Shown one piece after another: positions 1-6,666 of a stretch of 32,212 bases of DNA. Positions within the stretch are counted from its first letter, which is position 1, and each line of letters opens with the position of its first letter. Made by a program: the position numbers and the translations under genes. The notes under the pieces are model-generated. The model was not told the origin of the DNA. It ran no database searches and worked only from the letters and a program-made list of their open reading frames with translations. This stretch comes from Gemmatimonadota bacterium (GTDB lineage Bacteria > Gemmatimonadota > Gemmatimonadetes > Gemmatimonadales > GWC2-71-9): assembly GCA_011390645.1 (NCBI GenBank), contig JAABRY010000030.1, positions 1 through 32,212 on the forward strand, given 5' to 3'.

Positions 1-836
1 AACCCGACCGTTCCTGTCGCGCCCTCGACGAGCAACGCACCCTCCGGCATCTCGCCGTTGGAGCTGAAGCCACCGCTGAGCGTGCCGCGCACGAAGCCAT
101 CCCGATCCATCGCATCCGGGAGGTCGCGCTGCACCACGTTGATCACTCCTCCCAACGCGTCAGAGCCGAACAACACCGACGCCGGGCCCCGAATCACCTC
201 GATGCGCTCCGCGGTCGCGGTCTCGACGTTCGGTGCATGCTCGTCGCCCCACTGCTGGGTCTCCAGACGCTGGCCGTTGTCGAGGATGAGCACGCGGTTG
301 CCGGTGAGGCCTCGGATCACCGGCTTCGCGATCCCGCTCCCGGTCGAGAAGTTGCGCACCCCTGGCAGTCCATCGAGTACGGCCCCGAGGGAGGGGGCCT
401 GCGCCGCGGTCAGCGCGTCGCCCTGCAACACGGCGAGCGGCTGCGGCGAGTCGAGTGCACTGGTCGCCAGCGGGGTTGCGGTGACCTGGATCGGGGCGAG
501 TTCCACGTACGAAGGTGCCATCACGACATCGCGCACGACGTCGCCCCCACGGATCGTCACGCGCAACACACTCGGGCGATAGCCGACCGCGGTGAACGAC
601 ACACCCCAGGTCCCCTCGGGAATGTTGGCAAAACGATAGCGACCGTCCACATCGGTCTGCACCGCGCGGGAGGCTTCCTGAATGGTGACCAGTGCGCCGA
701 TCACGGGCGCACCGGTCGAATCCGTGACCCGACCGCTCAGGGCAAACGGCGGGGGGGGGAGCAGGCCGGTCCTCGGCACGGCGGCCTCGACCGGGGAGAC
801 CGCGAGCAGCGCGGCGGCAAGCAGCGAAGAGAACAT
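1..836 (-). CDS. TonB-dependent outer-membrane receptor, N-terminal part (cut by window edge)
   Basis: About 278 residues of an outer-membrane receptor are visible; the beta-barrel lies beyond position 1. From the ATG at 836 the protein has a short signal peptide (MFSSLLAAALLAVSPVEA), then a carboxypeptidase-regulatory-like domain around residues 33-110 (SGRVTDSTGAPVIGALVTI, followed by a DVDGRYRF motif). A TonB plug domain follows, with GLPGVRNF, IRGLTGNRVLILDNG and the plug signature IEVIRGPASVLFGSDALGG. A QQWGDEHAPN segment in the plug is the kind of His/acidic insert seen in receptors linked to metals or small chelates. The family imports ligands with energy from TonB/ExbBD. The substrate is not determined; a metal is my inference from the His-rich secreted protein upstream. 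A C9 run on the coding strand (plus-strand G run 751-759) falls just after the signal peptide, so slippage there would switch the gene off. Confidence 0.88.
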   Translation of the reverse strand, partial: MFSSLLAAALLAVSPVEAAVPRTGLLPPPPFALSGRVTDSTGAPVIGALVTIQEASRAVQTDVDGRYRFANIPEGTWGVSFTAVGYRPSVLRVTIRGGDVVRDVVMAPSYVELAPIQVTATPLATSALDSPQPLAVLQGDALTAAQAPSLGAVLDGLPGVRNFSTGSGIAKPVIRGLTGNRVLILDNGQRLETQQWGDEHAPNVETATAERIEVIRGPASVLFGSDALGGVINVVQRDLPDAMDRDGFVRGTLSGGFSSNGEMPEGALLVEGATGTVG

Positions 837-930
837 TGAAACGCTCCACAAGGGATCTGCCGTGCCCGACCCTCCCCGGCTGGAAGCGTCGCGACACGAT
901 CGGTATGGCGCACACGGAGATGCCGCGCGA

Positions 931-968
931 CGCCTGATGTTGTTCAGATGATTCGAAAGGATCAGGCG
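931..968. promoter_or_regulatory. 8-bp inverted repeat between His-rich gene and TonB receptor
   Basis: CGCCTGAT at 931-938 is perfectly repeated in inverse as ATCAGGCG at 961-968, with a 22-base loop. It covers the stop codon of the upstream His-rich gene and lies about 95 bp before the receptor ATG. It could be a weak hairpin that attenuates read-through into the receptor, or an operator. No run of T follows, so a strong intrinsic terminator is unlikely. The remaining gap up to 836 shows no other clear signal. Confidence 0.35.
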
Positions 969-1288
969 CGGGCTGGGGGTGCCCGTGGTCCAAGACCGGA
1001 GCTGGCGACAGGCGTGGCGACCGGCGCCTCGGGCGCACGCGCGCTGAGCGGGAGGAGGACCGCTTCGAAACGACCACACGCCACGGGTGAATCGGCCGGC
1101 GTGACGGGCGTCGCCAGCGTACCGAGCACGCATCGCTCGCTGTGCGCGTCCGTCTCGGCGGCCTCGATGTGTGTCGCCGCATCATGATGATGGTGGTCGA
1201 AGACCAGCGCGTCGAGACTCGGCGACCCGAGGGTGCCGAGCACGAAGAGGAGGAGCCCGAGCAGGGCGCGCCAGCGTCGGGTGGTCAC
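962..1288 (-). CDS. Small exported His-rich protein upstream of TonB receptor
   Basis: A 108-residue protein from a GTG whose last bases overlap the kinase stop (GTGA). The N-terminus VTTRRWRALLGLLLFVLGT is a convincing signal peptide. The mature part starts with FDHHHHDAATHIEAAETDAH, a His/acidic stretch suited to binding Zn or Cu. Two cysteines follow (SERCVLG and PVACGRF), then a Pro/Ala-rich tail. It recalls the small His/Cys periplasmic proteins found beside metal TonB receptors (DUF2946-like in style), but I cannot assign a family. Overlap with the kinase and position before the receptor suggest co-expression and a role in sensing or handling a metal. This is inference. A later start is possible, but it would remove the signal peptide. 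Confidence 0.62.
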   Translation of the reverse strand: MTTRRWRALLGLLLFVLGTLGSPSLDALVFDHHHHDAATHIEAAETDAHSERCVLGTLATPVTPADSPVACGRFEAVLLPLSARAPEAPVATPVASSGLGPRAPPARA

Positions 1289-2889
1289 GCGGCGGTGGCC
1301 TCTCGCCGCTGCGGCGGGCCGTCCACCGGGAGCATGAACCAGAAGGTGCTCCCCTTGCCGACGATCGACTCGACGCCGATCTGCCCGCCATGCATTTCGA
1401 CAAAACGCTTCGAGAGGGCGAGCCCGAGGCCCGTCCCCTGCGCAGCGCGGGAGGCCGAGGCATCCACCTGCGTGAATTCGCGGAACAGCTTGTTCATGTC
1501 CCCACTCTCCACCCCGATGCCCGTATCGGAAACCGACACCCAGACGACGTCGCGGGTGCCCATGCGCAACGATCCGCCCTGCCACTCGGGCTGGGTGAGC
1601 GGCATGGGTGCGGCGGTCCGCACTGCCGAGATCGTGATCTGCCCACCCTCGCCTGTGAACTTCGAGGCGTTCGACAACAGGTTGAACAGAATCTGCCGGA
1701 TCCGGGTTCCATCGGCGAGGACTTCGAGATCGCCCGATTCGGGCAGATCCACGACACACCGCTGTTCCTTGGCCGTGCGCAACGGGGCGGTGTCGGTCAC
1801 GGCAGCGGTGACGATCTCCCGGATCTCGCAGGCGGCGAGCGAGAGGGTCATCCGCCCGGCCTCGATCTTGGAAAGATCCAGCACCGAATTGATGAGCCCG
1901 AGCAGATGGCGGCCGTTGCGAAGGATCGCCTCGAGAAACTCCCGCTGCTGTTCCTCGAGCGGCCCGAGCCCCTCGCTGAGGAGCAGGTCGGAGAATCCGA
2001 TGATCGAGTTGAGCGGTGTCCGCAGTTCATGCGACATGTTCGCGAGGAACTCGCTCTTGAGCTGGGTGGCTCGCTGCAACTCGCGATTCTTCGACGCAAG
2101 CATCCGCTCGTTGCGACGGAGCTCTTCCAGCACCGTGGTACGATCGAGGCCCAGGACGACCTGGTCGCCGAGCGCCTGCAGCAGTTGGCGATCGTGGTCA
2201 CTGAAGGGCGTGCCGTTGCGCGGGTTGTAGGCACAGACGGATCCGACGACGAGGCCGGCCGAGCGCAGCGGCACCATTGCCGCCGCATGGAGGCGGCCCG
2301 CCAACTGTTCATGCGGGTGGTTGCGCGGATCGCTCTCCATGTCGTCCACCAGCACTGCCTCGTCCTCGACGATCACATGGCCGACCAGCGAGCGCTCGAT
2401 CGGCACCAAGGTGCCGACGGCGTCGACCAGGGGTCCCGATCCCGCCACGACCTTGACGAAGCGCCCCTCTTCCACGACGAGCATGATTGCCCCCCCCTCG
2501 GCGTCGAGCAGGTCGGCCGCCGCCTGGGCGATCTGGCGGTTGAGGGTGGCGAGGTCGGTGCCAGCGAGCAGGTTGGCCGCGAGTTCGCGCAGCCGCTCCA
2601 GCTCCCGGTTGCGCCGGGACGCGGCCGAGAGGGCACGCGAGAGCGAGGCCTTCTGGGCCGTGGCGAGTTGACGCCCACGCTTGAGGGTGATGAGGGCGAG
2701 CGCGCTGGCCACGGCCGCGGCGGAGAGCCCGGCGTCGTAACGTTCGGGGCCGGTCGCCAACAGGGCGACGGCGGTCCACCCTGCCACCAGGCAGAAGAAG
2801 ACGAGGGAACCCGTACTGGTCAGGCTCCCGTGCCAGGGGCGCGGTCGCCGTGCCGTCTCGATCGCGTGCGTTTCAGTCGCCTGGCTCAG
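1285..2889 (-). CDS. Membrane GAF-domain sensor histidine kinase
   Basis: An autophosphorylating sensor kinase of a two-component system. Read from a CTG at 2889 it has 534 residues: two membrane helices (about 27-47 and 51-69), a coiled segment, a GAF domain (about 105-245), then HisKA with the H-box SHELRTPLNSIIGFSDLL near residue 290. The HATPase domain follows, with the N-box NLLSNASKFT, G1 box SDTGIGV and G2 box GTGLGLALS. No receiver domain is present and no response regulator gene is nearby, so its partner lies elsewhere. The first ATG/GTG/TTG in frame is the GTG at 2787, but that start cuts through the first helix and has no good ribosome site. The CTG at 2889 overlaps the preceding stop (CTGA) and sits just after GGAGGAGG. 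A C8 run lies at 2490-2497, inside the GAF region. Confidence 0.85.
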   Translation of the reverse strand: MSQATETHAIETARRPRPWHGSLTSTGSLVFFCLVAGWTAVALLATGPERYDAGLSAAAVASALALITLKRGRQLATAQKASLSRALSAASRRNRELERLRELAANLLAGTDLATLNRQIAQAAADLLDAEGGAIMLVVEEGRFVKVVAGSGPLVDAVGTLVPIERSLVGHVIVEDEAVLVDDMESDPRNHPHEQLAGRLHAAAMVPLRSAGLVVGSVCAYNPRNGTPFSDHDRQLLQALGDQVVLGLDRTTVLEELRRNERMLASKNRELQRATQLKSEFLANMSHELRTPLNSIIGFSDLLLSEGLGPLEEQQREFLEAILRNGRHLLGLINSVLDLSKIEAGRMTLSLAACEIREIVTAAVTDTAPLRTAKEQRCVVDLPESGDLEVLADGTRIRQILFNLLSNASKFTGEGGQITISAVRTAAPMPLTQPEWQGGSLRMGTRDVVWVSVSDTGIGVESGDMNKLFREFTQVDASASRAAQGTGLGLALSKRFVEMHGGQIGVESIVGKGSTFWFMLPVDGPPQRREATAA

Positions 2890-3137
2890 GCCGCCTCCTC
2901 CGCGTCACACGAGGCCTCGGGGATCTCCTCGAGGAGTTCCCGAAAGATGGTCGTGCCGTCGGCAAGCATCTGGCGCAGATACGGACGGCACATGCCGCAC
3001 TGGTCACCACACCCGGTCTCCTGGATGAGTTGCTCGAGCGTCCATGCTTCGGCGCGCGCGACCGGCAGGAGCCGGTCGAACGTCACGCGCTGGCAGACAC
3101 AGCGGTCAATCCGGAGTTCGGGGCGCCACATCGACAT
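2886..3137 (-). CDS. Bfd-like [2Fe-2S] ferredoxin
   Basis: An 83-residue protein with the Fer2_BFD cysteine pattern: C13-x-C15, then 31 residues, then C47-x2-C50 (motifs RCVCQRV and CGDQCGMC). E. coli Bfd has the same C-x-C ... C-x2-C arrangement and delivers electrons to bacterioferritin for iron release. Here no bacterioferritin gene is adjacent, so the partner is unknown. An extra cysteine, C43, lies next to the second pair. The start ATG at 3137 overlaps the thyX stop (TGATG); a second ATG at 3131 is possible. The stop overlaps the kinase start. The acidic C-terminal tail (EEIPEASCDAEEAA) is not part of the core fold. Confidence 0.82.
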   Translation of the reverse strand: MSMWRPELRIDRCVCQRVTFDRLLPVARAEAWTLEQLIQETGCGDQCGMCRPYLRQMLADGTTIFRELLEEIPEASCDAEEAA

Positions 3138-3892
3138 CAGACCTTGTGGAATCCGACGCGGCCGGCCATCTCGCCATCGGGCGCCTGATACAGCTCGAAG
3201 TCGCCGAAGAGCGCCGGCGCTTCTCCACGCAACACCTCGAGGGCCCCGACAGCGGCACGACGAATCTCGCGCTCGGCGCCCTCACCCAGGCGCAACTCGA
3301 GCATGGTCCGCCACGCGCGCACGTTCCCGCTGACGACAATCTTCGTCTCGGTCGCGTTCGGCAGCACCGACCGCGCCGCCTCGCGGGCCATCTTGCGACG
3401 GTGGATCTTGTCCTCGACCCAACTGTACTGCGCCATCAACCCGTCGACCGCGTGCACGTAGGCCGCATGCGCCGACGCGACCTGCTCTTCCCACGCCTGT
3501 TCGAGTGCGAGATTGCCCTGAATGGCCGGCGGCATCACAAAGGCCGCCCGTCCCTCGTCCACGTACCGCTGTGAGAGTTGCGAGTAGCCGAAGCCCGCCC
3601 GGTGCCGCACCAGCTCGTGCGTGAGCGACCGTGAGACCCCCTCGAAGAGCAGCACGTACGTCGCATGCTCAAAGACCGAGCCATGCCCCTGCTTGAGGAT
3701 ATTGCCGAGATACTCAGCCGTGGTCCGCCCAGCGGGGTTGTGCTGGCTCATGTAGCAGAGCCGCCCGGCAAACTCCGCCAACCGCTCGGCGTCACTCGCC
3801 TCGCCCTTCTGCTGCACCGCGAGATGCTCCGGCTCCAGGAACTGGGGCCGGGCAAGGAGGGTGATGACGGGCTCGCGGTAGATGGTCAGCAT
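3137..3892 (-). CDS. thyX: Flavin-dependent thymidylate synthase ThyX
   Basis: Converts dUMP to dTMP with methylene-tetrahydrofolate, FAD and NADPH, without forming dihydrofolate. The 251-residue protein shows the ThyX signature around residues 96-110 (RHRAGFGYSQLSQRY), the conserved HGSVFEH segment at 70-76, SGNVRAWRTMLELR and a C-terminal region of normal length. I chose the ATG at 3892 (MLTIYREPVITLL). The same frame stays open upstream to 3997, but that extension only reads through the heptamer array. The array ends three bases before this ATG, so no Shine-Dalgarno site is visible, and all 193 bp between this gene and the upstream oxidase are repeat element and core. The promoter must therefore lie within the element or upstream of it. 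The stop overlaps the Bfd-like gene. Confidence 0.93.
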   Translation of the reverse strand: MLTIYREPVITLLARPQFLEPEHLAVQQKGEASDAERLAEFAGRLCYMSQHNPAGRTTAEYLGNILKQGHGSVFEHATYVLLFEGVSRSLTHELVRHRAGFGYSQLSQRYVDEGRAAFVMPPAIQGNLALEQAWEEQVASAHAAYVHAVDGLMAQYSWVEDKIHRRKMAREAARSVLPNATETKIVVSGNVRAWRTMLELRLGEGAEREIRRAAVGALEVLRGEAPALFGDFELYQAPDGEMAGRVGFHKV

Positions 3893-3895
3893 TTG

Positions 3896-4105
3896 GGATG
3901 TTGGATGTTGGATGTTGGATGTTGGATGTTGGATGTTGGATGTTGGATGTTGGATGTTGGATGTTGGATGTTGGAATCGGCGAGCGGCGAACCGCATTTA
4001 GCGGCGCATCCGCAGAAATGTAGCAGGTTGGCACCTATCCCCAACATCCAATAGCCAACATCCAACATCCCACATCATCCAGGCATCAGCCGACATCCAG
4101 CATCC
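3896..4105. repeat. Heptamer element 1: GGATGTT array and degenerate inverted array
   Basis: The left arm, 3896-3975, has eleven perfect GGATGTT units plus GGA. A 67-base core follows. The right arm, 4043-4105, holds nine units of the inverse type AACATCC; units 1, 3 and 4 are exact and the rest drifted (AATAGCC, GACATCC, AGCATCC), but the 7-bp register is kept. The right arm runs into the end of the oxidase gene and supplies its last residues (MLDVG) and its TGA stop. The left arm stops three bases before the thyX ATG. Inverted arms could pair into a long hairpin or cruciform. The perfect left arm beside a decayed right arm suggests recent expansion by slippage on one side only. Confidence 0.9.
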
Positions 4106-5675
4106 CTCCGCCCCACCGCGCCTCCGCCTCCACCCGCCGCCAGGCCTCCGCCATCCCGTCGGGCAGCGGTGCCGCCGCCTCACCGACCTTCAGGTCAACG
4201 AACGGGTCGTCACCCGCAGGAATGATCACACCGGGATTCCAACGGTGGAGCGGATCGAAGGCGGCCTTGACGTGGCGGAACGCCTCGAGGGCGGTGGGCC
4301 CGAGAAACGGCTCGATCAGCCCGGCGCGAAGCCTGCCCGCCCCGTGCTCGCCGGCCGGGGTCCCCCCCAGGCGGAGCAACGCGCCGGTGACTTCCAGAAA
4401 GATCGCCCGGACCCGGTCGAGCCAGCCTTCCTGGGTGAGGTCTGGCAGGAGATTCACATGCACGTGGCCATCACCGGCGTGACCGAAGAGCACGACATCC
4501 ATATTCTGCCTGGCACAGGCCGCATCGACGGCGTCGAGATACTCCGCCAAGCGCGGGACAGGGACGCAGCCGTCCTCGATCACCTGCAGCGACCGTCGTC
4601 CATCGGTCAACGCCGCGAGCCGGGAGGATGCCCCGTGGCGTATCGACCAGAGCTCGTGGATACCGGCCGGGTCGAGCGCCTGCTCGACCTGCGCGACCCC
4701 GGGACCAAGGGCCTCCAGTTGCGCGACCAGCGCGGTGATGCGCGCCGACACGCGCTCGGCGTCCTCGTCCTCGAGGTCCACGAGCAGCACGGCAGCGACG
4801 CTCGGCGCGTCAGGGCCATGGACAATCTTCAGGAACGACGCATCAAGGAATTCGATGCGGACCGCATCTGCCTCATGCAAGCAGATGACAGTCGAGGGAA
4901 GCGCGGACCGCGCGGTGAGCATGACACGGACCGTGGCCTGCGCGGGGGCCGTGGGTGCAAGCCGGAGCCTGACTTCGGTGACGGCCCCGAGCGTGCCCTC
5001 CGCACCGATCACGAGGTCGACGAGGTCTCCGCTCTGGTACCAGGTATCGAGGGCATAGCCGAGGGTGTTCTTGCGGGTCCGGGGCCATCTGGCGAGGATC
5101 GCTTCGCGATGCTGCACGAGGTACGGAAGCGCCTCGCGGTTGAACCGCCGGACCACAGGGTGCGCAGGATCCGGGGGCACACCCCGCGCAAGCACCAGCG
5201 GCCCTTCGCCGGCCTCGAGCGTGAGCCCGTCGACCCAGGCGCGCATGGGGCCGTCGCGCACGGTTCGGGCACCCGCGGCGTTGGTGCCCACAAGTCCGCC
5301 AATCGTCGCCCATCGCGCGCTGGAGGGATCCACCGGAAGGTGGAGTCCATAGGGATGAGTCGCCGCGTGCAATGCGGCAAGCCGGACGGCCGGTGACACG
5401 ACTGCCCCGCGGGATCCGGGATCCACCACGAGCGCGTCTCGCTCGAAGGATTGGAGATCCAGCACGACGCCGCGACCGAGATTCCCCCCACCCATCGCGC
5501 TGCCGGCGGCGCGAGGCGTCAGCGAGAGCCCCGCGACCGACGCCGCCTCGATCACCTCACGGAGCGATGTCACCGTGGTTGGCCGCGCGACGGCCTGCGG
5601 CACGATCCGGTAGATCCCCCCGCCCTGCGCCACAGCGGCGCGGGCACGGAGATCGGTGTCCAGTCGAGAGGGCAT
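4086..5675 (-). CDS. FAD-linked 2-hydroxyacid oxidase/dehydrogenase (GlcD/D-lactate dehydrogenase type)
   Basis: A 529-residue flavoprotein of the VAO/FAD_binding_4 family. The N-terminal FAD domain (about 30-200) has GSAMGGGNLGRGVVLDL and TIGGLVGTNAAGARTVRDG. The middle has NTLGYALD and VIGAEGTLGAVTEVRLRL. The C-terminal FAD-oxidase domain carries the conserved FGHAGDGHVHVNLLP, GGTPAGEHGAGRLR and DPLHRWNPGVI. Such enzymes oxidise D-lactate, glycolate or related 2-hydroxyacids; the exact substrate cannot be read here. No iron-sulfur domain is fused. The last residues, MLDVG, are encoded by the heptamer element and the stop lies inside it, so the original C-terminus has probably been replaced or extended. 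Start ATG at 5675; it diverges from DUF116 across 66 bp. Confidence 0.88.
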   Translation of the reverse strand: MPSRLDTDLRARAAVAQGGGIYRIVPQAVARPTTVTSLREVIEAASVAGLSLTPRAAGSAMGGGNLGRGVVLDLQSFERDALVVDPGSRGAVVSPAVRLAALHAATHPYGLHLPVDPSSARWATIGGLVGTNAAGARTVRDGPMRAWVDGLTLEAGEGPLVLARGVPPDPAHPVVRRFNREALPYLVQHREAILARWPRTRKNTLGYALDTWYQSGDLVDLVIGAEGTLGAVTEVRLRLAPTAPAQATVRVMLTARSALPSTVICLHEADAVRIEFLDASFLKIVHGPDAPSVAAVLLVDLEDEDAERVSARITALVAQLEALGPGVAQVEQALDPAGIHELWSIRHGASSRLAALTDGRRSLQVIEDGCVPVPRLAEYLDAVDAACARQNMDVVLFGHAGDGHVHVNLLPDLTQEGWLDRVRAIFLEVTGALLRLGGTPAGEHGAGRLRAGLIEPFLGPTALEAFRHVKAAFDPLHRWNPGVIIPAGDDPFVDLKVGEAAAPLPDGMAEAWRRVEAEARWGGGMLDVG

Positions 5676-5709
5676 CCGTCAAAGCTACTGCAACGGCCCC
5701 GCCCCTTGA

Positions 5710-5730
5710 CTCCGACCGCGACAGTCGGAG
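5710..5730 (+). promoter_or_regulatory. Hairpin covering the DUF116 ribosome site
   Basis: CTCCGAC at 5710-5716 and GTCGGAG at 5724-5730 form a 7-bp perfect inverted repeat with a 7-base loop. The right arm contains GGAG, the only plausible Shine-Dalgarno site for the ATG at 5742. A TTGACT at 5706-5711 overlaps the left arm and could be a -35 box, in which case the repeat would act as a DNA operator rather than an RNA hairpin. Both readings are inference. Confidence 0.35.
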
Positions 5731-5741
5731 ATTTCGCCCAG

Positions 5742-6542
5742 ATGACCACGCCCCGTGCAGAACTGATCCACATTGACGTAGACCGTCGGCTCGGCCACGA
5801 GTGGGACGAGTGGACCGGCGAGCCCCTCCCCAACGGCGGGAACTACGATTCGCCCCCGTCGCTGTTCTTCCTTTGGGCGATCACCTCGCTCATCGTCTTC
5901 CTCGGGTTTGTGGCACTCGGGCTCTTCCTGCTCGACCCGCGTCTCGCAGACCTCCATCCCGCCCTCCCGCTCATCGTCTGGACCGGCCTCGGCCTCGTGA
6001 CGGCGGCAGCATTCGTCTGGTGGCTCATTCTCGGGATTTCCTACCTGACGCGCCGCGCGCTCCTGCCGAGAGGGCTCGGAGAGCGGGGTCTCTTCCTGCA
6101 GGTGATGCGGCTGACCTCCCGCGTGGCCTCGTGGTTCGGCAAGCGGGACTGGGTCGAGAACGCCTCCGTGAAGGTCTACAACGCCCTGGCACTGTTGCGC
6201 ACGCGCAAGGTCGGCACCGGCGAACTGCTGCTGCTGATCCCACGCTGCCTCTCGCGGGCGACCCTCGACACCGTCCTCAGCCTGGCCGGGAAGTATGGTG
6301 TCCCCGTCTTCGTGGCGACGCGCGGCCAACTCGCCCGACGGGTGATCCGCGAACGGCGGCCGCGCGCCGTGGTCGCCGTCGCCTGCGAGCGCGACATGGT
6401 GACGGGACTGCACGATGTGGCGGGAAAGGTGCCGGTCCTCGGCCTGACGATGACGCTGCCCGCAGGGCCCTGCAAGGATGCGGCGCTGGATTTCGAGATG
6501 CTGGAGCGGTATTTGGGGGCGTTTGTTGGGGTGAAGTCGTAG
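5742..6542 (+). CDS. DUF116 family membrane protein
   Basis: A 266-residue protein. Two strong membrane helices lie in the first third (SLFFLWAITSLIVFLGFVAL and LIVWTGLGLVTAAAFVWWLI), followed by a cytosolic DUF116 domain. The family's conserved cysteines are present in LIPRCLSRATL, VAVACERDMVTGL and LPAGPCKDAALDF; cysteines at these places are typical of DUF116 and may bind a metal or cluster. The biochemical role of DUF116 is not established. Start ATG at 5742; the reading frame is open upstream to 5451, but that part is antisense to the oxidase gene. The stop TAG lies in the first heptamer unit of element 2 (AAG TCG TAG), so the repeat defines the C-terminus. Confidence 0.85.
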   Translation: MTTPRAELIHIDVDRRLGHEWDEWTGEPLPNGGNYDSPPSLFFLWAITSLIVFLGFVALGLFLLDPRLADLHPALPLIVWTGLGLVTAAAFVWWLILGISYLTRRALLPRGLGERGLFLQVMRLTSRVASWFGKRDWVENASVKVYNALALLRTRKVGTGELLLLIPRCLSRATLDTVLSLAGKYGVPVFVATRGQLARRVIRERRPRAVVAVACERDMVTGLHDVAGKVPVLGLTMTLPAGPCKDAALDFEMLERYLGAFVGVKS

Positions 6543-6666
6543 GTCGTAGGTCATAGGTCGTAGGACCTGAAAGCCGGCTCCCTCCACAGGAAGCCGGCCT
6601 TCGTGCACTTACGACCTACGACCTACGACCTACGACCTACGACTTATGACCTACGACCTACGACCC
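6534..6666. repeat. Heptamer element 2: GGTCGTA inverted arrays around a hairpin
   Basis: Left arm 6534-6564 has about 4.4 units of AGGTCGT with variants (AAGTCGT, AGGTCAT). Right arm 6611-6666 has eight units of ACGACCT with variants (ACGACTT, ATGACCT). Between them lies a 46-base core holding a stem-loop. The element separates two convergent genes, and each takes its TAG stop from it with the same last codon, TCG TAG. The right arm ends in a run of C next to the lipoprotein end. Confidence 0.92.
6571..6601. terminator. Stem-loop inside heptamer element 2
   Basis: GCCGGCT at 6573-6579 pairs with AGCCGGC at 6592-6598, extended by AA/TT outside and CC/GG inside with single bulges. It lies between convergent genes and could terminate transcription from both sides. 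T-runs after the stem are short (CCTT on plus, CTTT on minus), so intrinsic termination would be moderate unless the flanking inverted arrays add to the structure. Confidence 0.5.

Noticed and set aside
837-961. Cobalamin or other riboswitch before the TonB receptor
   Set aside because: No conserved box could be recognised; only an 8-bp inverted repeat is seen.
1171-3333. Plus-strand open frame of 720 codons across the kinase and Bfd genes
   Set aside because: It is antisense to genes with clear domains on the minus strand; composition is Arg/His/Gly-rich and shows no family motif. Long antisense frames are normal at this GC content.
3896-3975. CRISPR array
   Set aside because: Units are 7 bp in direct contact, with no spacers and no cas genes.
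3886-4183. Small frames reading through the heptamer array, and the longer ThyX start at 3997
   Set aside because: They are translations of the repeat itself (cyclic heptapeptides). ThyX homology starts at the ATG at 3892.
4245-5396. Plus-strand open frame of 383 codons over the FAD oxidase
   Set aside because: Antisense to a full-length oxidase with conserved motifs; no recognisable domain or ribosome site.
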